DNA from: a virus
Length of the DNA: 64,000 nucleotides
IMG/VR virus record: IMGVR_UViG_3300020204_000009
Coordinates: 1 to 64,000 of that record
Direction: 5' to 3' (one strand)
Shown: in pieces, positions 51,011 through 59,908 of the stretch
Position numbering within the stretch: position 1 is the first letter of the stretch
How the letters are laid out: every line of letters begins with the position of its first letter
Program-made: the position numbers and the translations under genes
The notes under the pieces: model-generated
Database searches by the model: none
What the model was told of the DNA's origin: nothing
What the model saw: the letters and a program-made list of their open reading frames with translations, nothing else

Positions 51011-52824
51011 AAGACTTCAAGAGTTGAGAATCTGTCTTTACGAATGACACGCATTTCTCGTGGAAATGTGTCGAACATAAGGTTTCGGTGTGAGATCACC
51101 AAGATAGTTTCAACTCTGTGGGCTAGATCGGTTTTGATGATATTGATTAACGCATCAATACCATCATCATCGAGACGCCCATCAACCTCATCAAGCACCA
51201 ACACATTGCATTGTCGGCCATACATCTGCTCGTGAAAATCGAACATGGCCAACATGAAAGCTACGTCTGTCCGTTTTCGCTCGCCACCAGATTCGAATTC
51301 ATATCCCCACATATTACTGGTGATACCAAGAGCTTCGGTGAGCTCGATCTTAACATCGAGGTCGAAAACCTCCAGGTAATGTTTCAAACGTGAATTAATA
51401 AATGGAATATGATCCCTGAAAATGAAGCTTTTGATCTTCGTTCGGTCGTTATATGCTTTATAGACATAATGATAATGTTTATTCAGCAACTCCGAACGCT
51501 TCAACTCCTGTTCGGTATCCTGAATTCCTGTCTTTGCGGTCTCTATTCGCTTTTGTACGTCAAGAATCGACGTGTCATGTGGATTTTGCTCTTTGAGAAC
51601 TTTGTCGGCACTAGTCTTTAGCCGTGCGGCTTCGGTGTCGTGTTGCTTCCAACGAGTGTGAATGCTTTTGGCATCCTCGATAGTCGTCGTTGGGCGACGA
51701 TCGGCTAATGTCGCCTCGATCTGTTTGATTTTACCGGCTAATGTCGTTTGTTGTTTTTTCAATTCCGCGACAGCATTTTGCATTGCATCTCGCTGTTCGA
51801 TGATGGGACCGATTTTTGCAGATACGTGATCACCGGGAATAGCCTGTTCACATGATGCACATATTTTTCCTGATTTATGCTCCCAAAGTCGGATTTTGTC
51901 GTTGAGGCTTTGAACGTGGCCGGACATTTCGGCGATCTGCCCGCCGACTTTATGAGATTCTCGCCGCATTTCTGATATGCGTTCTTCGATTTTTCTCACC
52001 ACCGCCCACCGCTCGGCTAGTTTCGCGACATCCGGAAGCTCAATAGCATCACGCCTTTGCGTTTCGGTGTTGGCTTGAATCTGGAGATCCTGTGTTCGTT
52101 TGGTCTTGTTCGTTACGAAGCTCTCTGATGCCGATTTTAGACGCTCTAATTCTTGCTCCAGTCGAGTGATATTCGATTTTGCGAATTCGATGGTTTGTCG
52201 TTGCTTATCGACTAATTTATCGAGGTTGTCACATTTGATTTTTGCGGCTTGCGCATAGAATGTTAGCCGATCGACGTGGAGAACTCGCTCGATGGCCTTC
52301 TTCCGAGTCGCGTCGGCCATCTCCATCCATGGCTTGCCATATTGGTTGAAAAACACCGATCCGCAAAACACTTCCCAATCCAGACCGAAGATTCGGTTTA
52401 ATTGTTGCTGCTGATTTGTCGCTGTTGATAACGTATCAGAGACCAAATTGGTCTCGTCGCCATCTTTCGAGATTAATAATTCGTTCTTGCCGTCAGTATT
52501 GCGGGTTCTGGTGATACTGTCACCATTCTTGAATACGATCTTGCCCCAGCAATCCTTTCCTGAAAACCAATTGACGACGTTGTTGCCGGGCGTCCGAGAG
52601 TGCATAGTACGACCAAACAGTACCCATTGAATCACACTCGGAATTGTTGATTTCCCGGCACCGTTGGATTTACGAATTTGGCCGGGATTATTAGAGTAGT
52701 CTTGATCTTCGTCGATCACTTCGCCGATGATCAGGCATTGTCCTAATTTATCCAACTCGATGGTAGTAGGATAGTCACCGTAGCTTAGAAAATTCTGCCA
52801 CGATACGGATTTTAATTCCAACAT
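51007..52824 (-). CDS. Rad50/SbcC-type recombination ATPase (605 aa)
   Basis: Walker A is RKSNGAGKST (52-61). A central CxxC zinc hook (ICASCEQAIPGDH) sits between coiled coils. The C-terminal signature SGGERKRTDVAF and Walker B NVLVLDEVDGRLDDDG are intact. With SbcD it forms the end-processing nuclease complex, equivalent to T4 gp46/gp47. The start MLELKSVSWQNF is five codons inside the longest frame. The partner gene lies on the other strand at 56.1 kb. Confidence 0.92.
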   Translation of the reverse strand: MLELKSVSWQNFLSYGDYPTTIELDKLGQCLIIGEVIDEDQDYSNNPGQIRKSNGAGKSTIPSVIQWVLFGRTMHSRTPGNNVVNWFSGKDCWGKIVFKNGDSITRTRNTDGKNELLISKDGDETNLVSDTLSTATNQQQQLNRIFGLDWEVFCGSVFFNQYGKPWMEMADATRKKAIERVLHVDRLTFYAQAAKIKCDNLDKLVDKQRQTIEFAKSNITRLEQELERLKSASESFVTNKTKRTQDLQIQANTETQRRDAIELPDVAKLAERWAVVRKIEERISEMRRESHKVGGQIAEMSGHVQSLNDKIRLWEHKSGKICASCEQAIPGDHVSAKIGPIIEQRDAMQNAVAELKKQQTTLAGKIKQIEATLADRRPTTTIEDAKSIHTRWKQHDTEAARLKTSADKVLKEQNPHDTSILDVQKRIETAKTGIQDTEQELKRSELLNKHYHYVYKAYNDRTKIKSFIFRDHIPFINSRLKHYLEVFDLDVKIELTEALGITSNMWGYEFESGGERKRTDVAFMLAMFDFHEQMYGRQCNVLVLDEVDGRLDDDGIDALINIIKTDLAHRVETILVISHRNLMFDTFPREMRVIRKDRFSTLEVL

Positions 52825-52898
52825 ACACAGCCTTCCCAAGCGGTTAGATGATTTTATGAATAAATACGTAACTATCTAACCGATCGGGAAAACGATTA

Positions 52899-54680
52899 TC
52901 AGACACGGACTATTGCTTCAGTGAACCAACCCGGCAACATCCGCTTTGCATCTGTAAGAAATTTATCTATTGCAGCATCAATGATATACGTGTCAGCGTG
53001 ATCTGTTTCACTTCTGATGCTGCGACCATATGATTGAACCAATTTCAAGGCAGTAAGCCATGTATAATACTGTGGGTCTACCTCGACACGTCGAGCCAAT
53101 TGTTCGTTATCATAGAAATTCGCATATGGAACCTTACAGATCACCTGAAATCGGCTTAAATCACCGATAAGATCGATACCTTCATGCATCGCAGGTGCGA
53201 CGATCACACTGTCAGGTATCTTCGCATGGGCTTCCAGCATATTCCGCTTGTCTGGAAATTCTCGCTGGGTCAAAAGCCGCTTGGAAATAGCGGGTTTACA
53301 TTTGGAAATAATGGCCTCCATAATGGCGAAATTATGTGTGTGAATAATACCGCGTTGACCCGGATATTTTTGGATAATTTCTTCGACACTTTTGACCAGT
53401 TTTGGTATCCATTCAGCCATCTTATCCTTACCACCGGTCATTTTGGCTGCTGGCTTGATATAGATGGGCCGATTCTCGACTGGGAAGCGATTCTTCATGC
53501 GGAAAGCAGCGACTTCATCACGATTCAGACCCAATGATCGACACATGACATCGACATCGAGAATCGTGGCACTCATCAGCAAGACTTTCGTACCGAACTT
53601 GAGCAGCAAGCTTTCGGCAAAATCGGTCGCATAAACCGGTTTCAATGTCAAGCTTCGCCACGTTTTGCCTTTCTCGTCCTTGGAGTTGTATTCGGCAACC
53701 CATTCAGAGCCTGCTCGTGACAAGTGGTGCATGAAGATTTCATATTTCTTCGCTAGCCGTTCGAGGTCATCGGCTTCTTTTTGGTTTTCGCCAGTATCAG
53801 CAAGATCGATTAATTCCCTGAGTATTTCCTCGAACTTGATCTCGCTGAACCATGCTGCATAATCTAATGCAGTATCCAACTGAGGAATAAAAATGCCGTG
53901 ATTTTGCAGCATCGAATCATTGATGCTCAACGACACGAAATCAAGAATTTGCGGCTCGATATTATGGGCCTCGTCGATAATCAACAAATCCCGTGGATTG
54001 AAGCGACGAGTTAGAGTAGTTTGGTACAGGAAGCTCGAAAAATTCATCAACACCTTTTGAGCTTCGATCGCTTTAAACACTTGCTCATAGTATGGACATG
54101 TGCTGTAGCGGACATCTGGAGGTAATCGCGTGAGATCGCCCTTCGGGATTCGTGTAGACGATTTTTGTAATATCAATTGTGTCTGGGCGAAACATTTTGA
54201 ACAAGAATGCTTTCGTTCTTTCTTCCCCGGTTCTCGATTGAATTTGGTTCGACAGAATCCAGAGCCACAATCTGGTCGCTTGTGAAGATTCTCATCGAGT
54301 TCCGATTGTTTGAGAATAGTACGCCGAACGAATTCGGTACCATATCGCTGGTAGAATGTGCACGGATATGCATTCCGACCTTTCACATCAACGATGTCGT
54401 CAAAATCGCGGGTTAACTGATCCTGTAAGATTTTGGTGACGGTAAGATAATATGATTCCGGCACCATGTCAGCAATCGTCATCCCGATAGCCGATTTACC
54501 ACTACCAGTTGGACATTCGAGGATGACAATTCGCTTACCGCTATTGAAAGCATTGATAGCGAATTCTATGCATCGTTTTTGTCCATCCCGATATGATTCC
54601 ATCGGAAAATGGGCGTCTATATTTGCGACATTAAGAATTGGAAACGGGCGTACTGGTTCTTCAACGTTTAGATCGTCCAT
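52899..54680 (-). CDS. XPD/DinG-like SF2 helicase (593 aa)
   Basis: Walker A is ECPTGSGKSAIGM (55-67), the DEAH box is LLIIDEAHNIEPQ, and motif VI is LVQSYGRSIRSETDHADTY. Four cysteines between Walker A and the DEAH box (CTFYQR, CGSGFCRTK, CSKCF, CPYYEQ) are placed like the XPD/DinG iron-sulfur cluster, though more than four are present. It likely unwinds 5'-to-3' on DNA. The start MDDLNVEEP follows TTAGGAGCATAT. Confidence 0.88.
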   Translation of the reverse strand: MDDLNVEEPVRPFPILNVANIDAHFPMESYRDGQKRCIEFAINAFNSGKRIVILECPTGSGKSAIGMTIADMVPESYYLTVTKILQDQLTRDFDDIVDVKGRNAYPCTFYQRYGTEFVRRTILKQSELDENLHKRPDCGSGFCRTKFNREPGKKERKHSCSKCFAQTQLILQKSSTRIPKGDLTRLPPDVRYSTCPYYEQVFKAIEAQKVLMNFSSFLYQTTLTRRFNPRDLLIIDEAHNIEPQILDFVSLSINDSMLQNHGIFIPQLDTALDYAAWFSEIKFEEILRELIDLADTGENQKEADDLERLAKKYEIFMHHLSRAGSEWVAEYNSKDEKGKTWRSLTLKPVYATDFAESLLLKFGTKVLLMSATILDVDVMCRSLGLNRDEVAAFRMKNRFPVENRPIYIKPAAKMTGGKDKMAEWIPKLVKSVEEIIQKYPGQRGIIHTHNFAIMEAIISKCKPAISKRLLTQREFPDKRNMLEAHAKIPDSVIVAPAMHEGIDLIGDLSRFQVICKVPYANFYDNEQLARRVEVDPQYYTWLTALKLVQSYGRSIRSETDHADTYIIDAAIDKFLTDAKRMLPGWFTEAIVRV

Positions 54681-54711
54681 ATATGCTCCTAACCTTTCCA
54701 ACACAATGTGG

Positions 54712-55305
54712 TCACGCGATCTTTTTCGCGAGAACTATACCAACGCTGGCAGGAGCGGTTAATGTGCTAAGAATCTGCCATGTCGGAAGATTTTCGAGAT
54801 AAGGCCGGATCAGAGTAGCCTTTGTGGAAGATAAACCATCTGCACGAGTTCCAAGATCCCAGTCATGCATACAGAAGTAAGTTCCGACTGGTAAATGTGG
54901 ATCTAACAACTTGAAATCATTGATATTTAATTCTGGATCTTCCGGACCATCGAAAAACACGAATCCAAGTTGTGATGCTTGTCCCGATTGAATCAATTCG
55001 TTGATTAACACGGTAGATGGTTTGTTATTGAAATTGACATATGGTCGAAGGTGAGTGTTTTCAAATGCCGCAACAGCTTCATTGAAAAGATTTAGATCAA
55101 CTTCGCAAGTATGTAATAATCGTGCACTCCATGTGCCATGCTCATAGAGAGCAGAAGTTATGTGAAGTGTAGAACCTCCACCCTTCCAAGTTCCGACTTC
55201 GAGTGCTACTACCGGGTTTCGCTCACGAACGGCTTCATATAAGAATCTCCGTTCTTCTGGCCACATTTGACCTTCCATTGAACGATGAGGCATCATCTTA
55301 GTCAC
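54712..55305 (-). CDS. Class I SAM methyltransferase, CmcI-like (197 aa)
   Basis: VVALEVGTWKGGGSTLHI is the glycine-rich motif, LLHTCEVDLNLF the acidic ribose-binding segment, and LGFVFFDGPEDPE a motif like that in cephalosporin-hydroxylase/methyltransferase-24 proteins. The substrate is unknown. Overlaps the next methyltransferase by ATGA. Confidence 0.7.
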   Translation of the reverse strand: MTKMMPHRSMEGQMWPEERRFLYEAVRERNPVVALEVGTWKGGGSTLHITSALYEHGTWSARLLHTCEVDLNLFNEAVAAFENTHLRPYVNFNNKPSTVLINELIQSGQASQLGFVFFDGPEDPELNINDFKLLDPHLPVGTYFCMHDWDLGTRADGLSSTKATLIRPYLENLPTWQILSTLTAPASVGIVLAKKIA

Positions 55306-55919
55306 TTTCTTGTGATTTCAAACATATGGTCTTCGCCGCTCCCAGATAACCCAATATGAGCACAACTGAAAGTTGCTGGAATTAATTTGAACAGATCATC
55401 AGGCACTCTGGCCAGCCACACGTGACGCTCGTTCGGAACTGCATCGGACAGCGGAGTAACCACATACACTTTCCCCCCAGATGTCATTCTGTCTGCGAGA
55501 CGTGTGAATAACCTTGTCACCTGATCTGGATAAATGTGTTCGACGACATCAAACGCGATGACATGTGAAATGGTCAGATTCAGATATTGAAGAATATTTT
55601 CGATATCATCGCAAATTTGGATGATTTTCCTCTGAGTTTCGAGCGACTCTTGTTTGAGCCATTCCATGAACATGATAACAGCATCATAACTGTAATCGAT
55701 TGATAGGACACCATCCACCTGCGGAAGTCTTGCGGCTCGTATGCTCAATTCACCACGTCCAAAACCCAGATCAAGGACAACGCCACTAATTCGTGGTGCG
55801 ATCCAATGTTCGAAATTTTTCAACCGTGGGCTGAGAGATTCGACGTTATTCTCGAATCCTTCGCAACTGGTTTCGTAATAATGTCGATCGTATAGACCGC
55901 GAGGGGGACTGCTGGACAT
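55302..55919 (-). CDS. Class I SAM methyltransferase (205 aa)
   Basis: VVLDLGFGRGELSIRAARL is motif I, VLSIDYSYDAV motif II, and VIAFDVVEHIYPDQ the third motif. Glycan or small-molecule methylation is likely. It is the first gene of the leftward unit after the divergent gap. Confidence 0.75.
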   Translation of the reverse strand: MSSSPPRGLYDRHYYETSCEGFENNVESLSPRLKNFEHWIAPRISGVVLDLGFGRGELSIRAARLPQVDGVLSIDYSYDAVIMFMEWLKQESLETQRKIIQICDDIENILQYLNLTISHVIAFDVVEHIYPDQVTRLFTRLADRMTSGGKVYVVTPLSDAVPNERHVWLARVPDDLFKLIPATFSCAHIGLSGSGEDHMFEITRK

Positions 55920-56048
55920 CGTAACCTCTTTTATCAGTTATGAGACTCCGAAACTCCGCTCTCTTGAATCAACTTGACTACTCGCTGAATGTTTCATGCT
56001 AAGCATGATACTCTTTTCGGGTCCGATTCATAAATCACCATTAAGATA

Positions 56049-56067
56049 AATACTTTTTTGAAGTATT
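56049..56067. promoter_or_regulatory. Divergent gap with small hairpin
   Basis: AATACTT and AAGTATT flank five bases, with GATAAATA just before (56045-56052). The 186-base gap between the divergent methyltransferase and SbcD-like genes must hold promoters for both. Confidence 0.35.
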
Positions 56068-56105
56068 AAAATACTGCGTATCATATTTTAATTGGAGTTT
56101 TCGTT

Positions 56106-57194
56106 ATGTCGAAAGTGGCGATTACCGCAGATTTCCATTTTGGAGTTCCTGGGCGTCTAAATGACATCCTATGGGCAGCACGGACAATCCGCGAATATTG
56201 CAAAATTGCCCAAATTGATACTGTCCTGATCCTGGGCGATATGTTCCACGATCGCCGGTCCATCGAAATCGATGTCTTATCGTCGGTTGCGAAGTTTTTC
56301 GAGGAGACAACAAACGAATACAACCAGCAATGGATCGTCTTCCCTGGTAATCATGACATGTTTCTTCGCCATTCGTGGGATGTTAACAGTCTCACGACGT
56401 TGCGGAAACATCTGACAGTCATTGAAGATATCAAAATTTTAAAAATCGATGATACCCGATTCTGGGTAGTACCGTTCATTACATATGAGAAACCTTTCAT
56501 GAAGGTTCTGCGAAAGATTGAATCACAATATGAAGATGGCGATATCTTATTGACCCATGTGGGTGTTCGCGGAGCGACCTTGAACACTTGCTTCCTGCTG
56601 AAGGATTGGTCCACTATCACGTTTGAACATAGCAAGTTTCGCAGAGTATACACCGGCCACTTTCACAGTAAACAACAGATCGGCGAAAATGTTTGGTATC
56701 CGGGATCTCCAATTCCATTCAAGTTCGACGAAGGAGATGTTCCGCACGGTTTTTACGTATATGATCTTGAAGAAAAGAATCATAAATTCATTAACATTTG
56801 GAAGGCTGGTGAGAAGTTCTTTCCGAAAGAGGTTCCGCCGCCTCAATTCTACACTATTACCGATGACGTTCTCGGCCAACTTACAGAAACTGATGTTAAG
56901 AATGGAATCGTGCGGATCGCTTTGCAGAAAGATTATACTGTTGATGAGCGGAAACAAATGAAAGCTCGTTTGATGGAGCTTGGGGTGAAAACTGTACGAT
57001 GGATGGATTTAACACAAAAAATCGAGAAGCATGAGGTTATCGCGGCCACACCATCCAGAAATTTGTTTCAATCGTGGGTAGAGATAGATAAAAGTGGTAC
57101 TAAAGGATATGATCTAGCGATTCTTCAAAGATTGAATGATGAAATTATTCACGAAGGGGATGAAAAATACTCTGTTGAGGAATCTGAGGTATGA
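56106..57194 (+). CDS. SbcD/gp47-type recombination nuclease (362 aa)
   Basis: Metallophosphoesterase motifs are complete: ITADFHFG (6-13), LGDMFHDR (43-50), PGNHDMF (80-86), LLTHVG and YTGHFHS. The C-terminal cap is typical. It pairs with the gp46-like ATPase. ATTGGAGTTTTCGTT precedes the ATG. It starts a rightward block that runs to the end of the window. Confidence 0.92.
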   Translation: MSKVAITADFHFGVPGRLNDILWAARTIREYCKIAQIDTVLILGDMFHDRRSIEIDVLSSVAKFFEETTNEYNQQWIVFPGNHDMFLRHSWDVNSLTTLRKHLTVIEDIKILKIDDTRFWVVPFITYEKPFMKVLRKIESQYEDGDILLTHVGVRGATLNTCFLLKDWSTITFEHSKFRRVYTGHFHSKQQIGENVWYPGSPIPFKFDEGDVPHGFYVYDLEEKNHKFINIWKAGEKFFPKEVPPPQFYTITDDVLGQLTETDVKNGIVRIALQKDYTVDERKQMKARLMELGVKTVRWMDLTQKIEKHEVIAATPSRNLFQSWVEIDKSGTKGYDLAILQRLNDEIIHEGDEKYSVEESEV

Positions 57195-57197
57195 GAT

Positions 57198-57395
57198 ATG
57201 ATCCGTACATCGCAACCAATTCATTTCATTGATGATTTGCTCAAAAAATTTCGATTGGGTTATATTACATTGGATGAAGCGTGGGAAAGATTGGACGAGT
57301 TTTTGGAGACGGAATGTAAGCCTAAACCAAAAACTTCCGAATTCCGTGTTACCAATAGAATCTCTACATATCTCGATTCCGAAAGAATCGATTGA
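57198..57395 (+). CDS. Small hypothetical protein (65 aa)
   Basis: Begins three bases after the SbcD stop: MIRTSQPIHFIDDLLKKFRL, followed by a helix and a Lys/Pro-rich region. It could be a small recombination accessory. No family recognised. Confidence 0.55.
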   Translation: MIRTSQPIHFIDDLLKKFRLGYITLDEAWERLDEFLETECKPKPKTSEFRVTNRISTYLDSERID

Positions 57396-57447
57396 GACGC
57401 ACCTCTCATATTGATCAAACTTCTTTGTGGCTTTGTATTTAGCTGTT

Positions 57448-57616
57448 GGCGACTCTCTGGCGTCGCCTCCGGTAGGGATTCCTATTGGAACATAGTAGCA
57501 CCGTTCGCTACGAAGGGATTGTTCACTACATTGGTTGGTTGAGGCGTGGTTCTTAGGATGTTCTTATTGATCTCGCAAGGGTCTCCTGCCTCAACTGAAC
57601 TATCATGGACTGATAG
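57448..57616 (+). ncRNA. Candidate structured RNA
   Basis: Four consecutive hairpins fit within 170 bases, with loops of 4-8 bases. Stems are 5-8 bp, two of them perfect 6-bp. No tRNA, tmRNA or riboswitch signature is recognised. The assignment is inference from pairing alone. Confidence 0.3.
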
Positions 57617-57684
57617 TGATAAAAGAAATATCCGTGGACGTGCATATGCTCAACAGGAAGTTGGGTGTCCATTAACCGATTACC

Positions 57685-57933
57685 GTGAACATACTCGTGG
57701 AGCCAGATTCATCCGATGTGGCCACAGATTTTCTCGTAACGACATTCGTCATTATTTTGACACAAAGTCAAGTGAGAGTCATTCTGGAAGCATCGGCAGT
57801 GATGAACACGAGTATGGAACTCGAAGCTTCTGAGGCACCGAACCTGATAGAGTGTACGGCTCTTGGGGACAAGAGCGACGGCGGCAGAAGCAAGACAACA
57901 GAATTCGACCAGCACAAACTCCACCTAACCTGA
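57685..57933 (+). CDS. Possible small protein (82 aa, GTG start)
   Basis: A frame from GTG at 57685 gives MNILVEPDSSDVATDFLV and a charged C-terminus ending HKLHLT. There is no clear ribosome-binding site. Another plus frame overlaps most of it. It may be chance. Confidence 0.25.
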   Translation: MNILVEPDSSDVATDFLVTTFVIILTQSQVRVILEASAVMNTSMELEASEAPNLIECTALGDKSDGGRSKTTEFDQHKLHLT

Positions 57934-58134
57934 GATGCTGGTGCTTTTCTGTGAGTCGTGGTAGTGCCTGCTTTATTAGAGAGAACTTTTTAAAAAGTTT
58001 TTTCAATTAGGGCGGGTGGAGGTAATAAGTATATTCATATCGTTGTGAAATAATTCCGAACAACTAAAAACCAAACTACTCTTAATGCTGTAATTAAAAC
58101 ATACGGGTAGTCAATATTTGTAGAAACGAGATAA

Positions 58135-59886
58135 ATGGCTGGACCTACCATACCAAAGTTGCCACGAAACCCAGCCGATGGCTCGGAAGTGTGCGATCGG
58201 TATGGCAATCGTTGGCAATATACGTCAGTTGAAGACGCCTGGATCTCCAAGGGGACTATTTCTTCATATTCGGTCGTCACCGAAGACAATAATGGATTGG
58301 TCGATCCGGAAATTTTCGCTAAGATCAAGAATCTAGAAACATTTTCTGGCATACATGATTTATCGACCGCACTCAAAATCTTGCCGGGCACAGATGCATA
58401 TTGGTATTATTTCCGTTCTAGCGACAAATTAATCAAATTCAAACCAGAGGGAGAATCAACTCTACGAATCGAGGTTGATAAGGGTAGACTATATCAACTA
58501 TTGGCCAAAAATCGCAGACCGGGATTGCGTGGAGCCAAAGGTGATACTGGGCTAGATGGACCCGATGGACTACCGGGGGCTAGCATATGCTATCCAGACG
58601 GCGGTGAACCATGTTATTCTCCATCAGCGGTTGTGAAAACGCGGCTTGATTTCGCAATATTCACTCCTACACCGTTGGTAACAGACGGACCGATCGATCT
58701 ACCTAACAACCATACACCAACAATTGCAGTCAGATTATACAAGATCTTAAAGCGATCTGGTAGTGCTCAGAAACTAGATCCTCTACGAGCATTACATGAC
58801 ATGTATGCGAATGGGTTTGACACAGCCCAGAAATTCACCTATACTCGGAATATTCTAGCACAACGCAGTATGGGTGTGAAACAAAGCACTAATTTGTGCG
58901 ACATCCCATTGAGCCCCATAATAACATCGCCGGGCACGCTCGATTCTAAACCATCGGTCACGATTGACATTAATCCACTGAAGCCGTCAGAGATTACTAT
59001 TGCTACAGCTAGTGGACTCAAAGTCGATATCGAGGCAACCAAGAAGACGATTATTTATGATCAGGTAACACATATTGTGTGTGGATCGGTCATTTTGATA
59101 GACCCAGCACGTTGGGACAAGGACGATTGGTGTGTAAAATCCAGACAACGTGGCCCTGATGGTGTGGATGGCACGTCTGGCGAATGTCGTATCAAAATCT
59201 CCGAATGCACGGTCGATGATACAAACATCGAAGCCACGTGCCCAATCGTTAATGTGCGGTTAGATTGTGACCGCGATGTGCTCTATACATTGTGTGCGAA
59301 CCTCCTTGATGAAATCTGCGTCGAGAGAGTTCGAATAGAAGGATTATCAGAGACATTAACGCATCGTAACACTTTACAGAGTGTATTCGGTGCGGCTCAA
59401 ATGATTCTTGATGAATGCAAGTATGTTTATAGGTTTATTCTTAATCTTCCTGAATATGAGATTCCGGATCTTGAATTCGTCCATTGGGACCCACAGCCCG
59501 GCTGTTTCTCTCGTCGGCATTTTAATCGCCATAAGTTTAATTGGGTTCCTGATACTGTGATTCCTAGATGTGATGATCGCGGTGCTTGGTTTAGCCCGAC
59601 CACCGTGCGACCTGGGAAATATCCGTGGCAGATTTTACTTCCAAGTATACCGCCGCCTGACGATTGCTGCCAAGAAGACTTTTTCTATTGCCCTAACGTT
59701 CAAGACGGTCCGTGTCCGGATGAGCCACCTCCGCCTCCACCACCTCCACCACCTCCACCTCCGCCACCAAGCCCGCTGCGTGCAGCGGCGGTTCGAGCGT
59801 CAGAGGTGCACGAGATTGGCGTGTCTGCAAGTATCCCAACCAAGACAGTTGCGTTGGGAGCACGTCGTTGGAACGTCAAGTCGTAG
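58135..59886 (+). CDS. Fibre-like protein with collagen-like and poly-Pro segments (583 aa)
   Basis: A Gly-X-Y stretch (PGLRGAKGDTGLDGPDGLPG, 129-148) and a second short one (RGPDGVDGTSGE, about 338) are collagen-like, as in phage tail-fibre proteins. Residues about 530-546 are a proline run. Cysteine-rich blocks (for example CPIVNVRLDCDRD) lie between. The site before the ATG is weak (AACGAGATAA). A virion or tail role is likely. Confidence 0.6.
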   Translation: MAGPTIPKLPRNPADGSEVCDRYGNRWQYTSVEDAWISKGTISSYSVVTEDNNGLVDPEIFAKIKNLETFSGIHDLSTALKILPGTDAYWYYFRSSDKLIKFKPEGESTLRIEVDKGRLYQLLAKNRRPGLRGAKGDTGLDGPDGLPGASICYPDGGEPCYSPSAVVKTRLDFAIFTPTPLVTDGPIDLPNNHTPTIAVRLYKILKRSGSAQKLDPLRALHDMYANGFDTAQKFTYTRNILAQRSMGVKQSTNLCDIPLSPIITSPGTLDSKPSVTIDINPLKPSEITIATASGLKVDIEATKKTIIYDQVTHIVCGSVILIDPARWDKDDWCVKSRQRGPDGVDGTSGECRIKISECTVDDTNIEATCPIVNVRLDCDRDVLYTLCANLLDEICVERVRIEGLSETLTHRNTLQSVFGAAQMILDECKYVYRFILNLPEYEIPDLEFVHWDPQPGCFSRRHFNRHKFNWVPDTVIPRCDDRGAWFSPTTVRPGKYPWQILLPSIPPPDDCCQEDFFYCPNVQDGPCPDEPPPPPPPPPPPPPPPSPLRAAAVRASEVHEIGVSASIPTKTVALGARRWNVKS

Positions 59887-59908
59887 TACGTAAGACTAGG
59901 ACTTTGAT

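Larger units (their letters stand above)
57396..58134. other. Mostly non-coding gap with stem-loops
   Basis: In the 739 bases only weak ORFs are present. A chain of four stem-loops lies at 57448-57616: GGCGAC/GTCGCC, CCGGTAGG/CCTATTGG (with G-T pairs), GTAGC/GCTAC and CTATCA/TGATAG. Near 57984-57999 AACTTTTT/AAAAAGTT is followed by T's, a possible terminator. It may be a structured RNA or a control region before the fibre-like gene. Confidence 0.5.

Noticed and set aside
57546-57833. A 95-codon frame in the non-coding gap
   Set aside because: It overlaps the stem-loop chain, starts with GTG without a site, and its residues (many Arg, Ser, His) are not protein-like.
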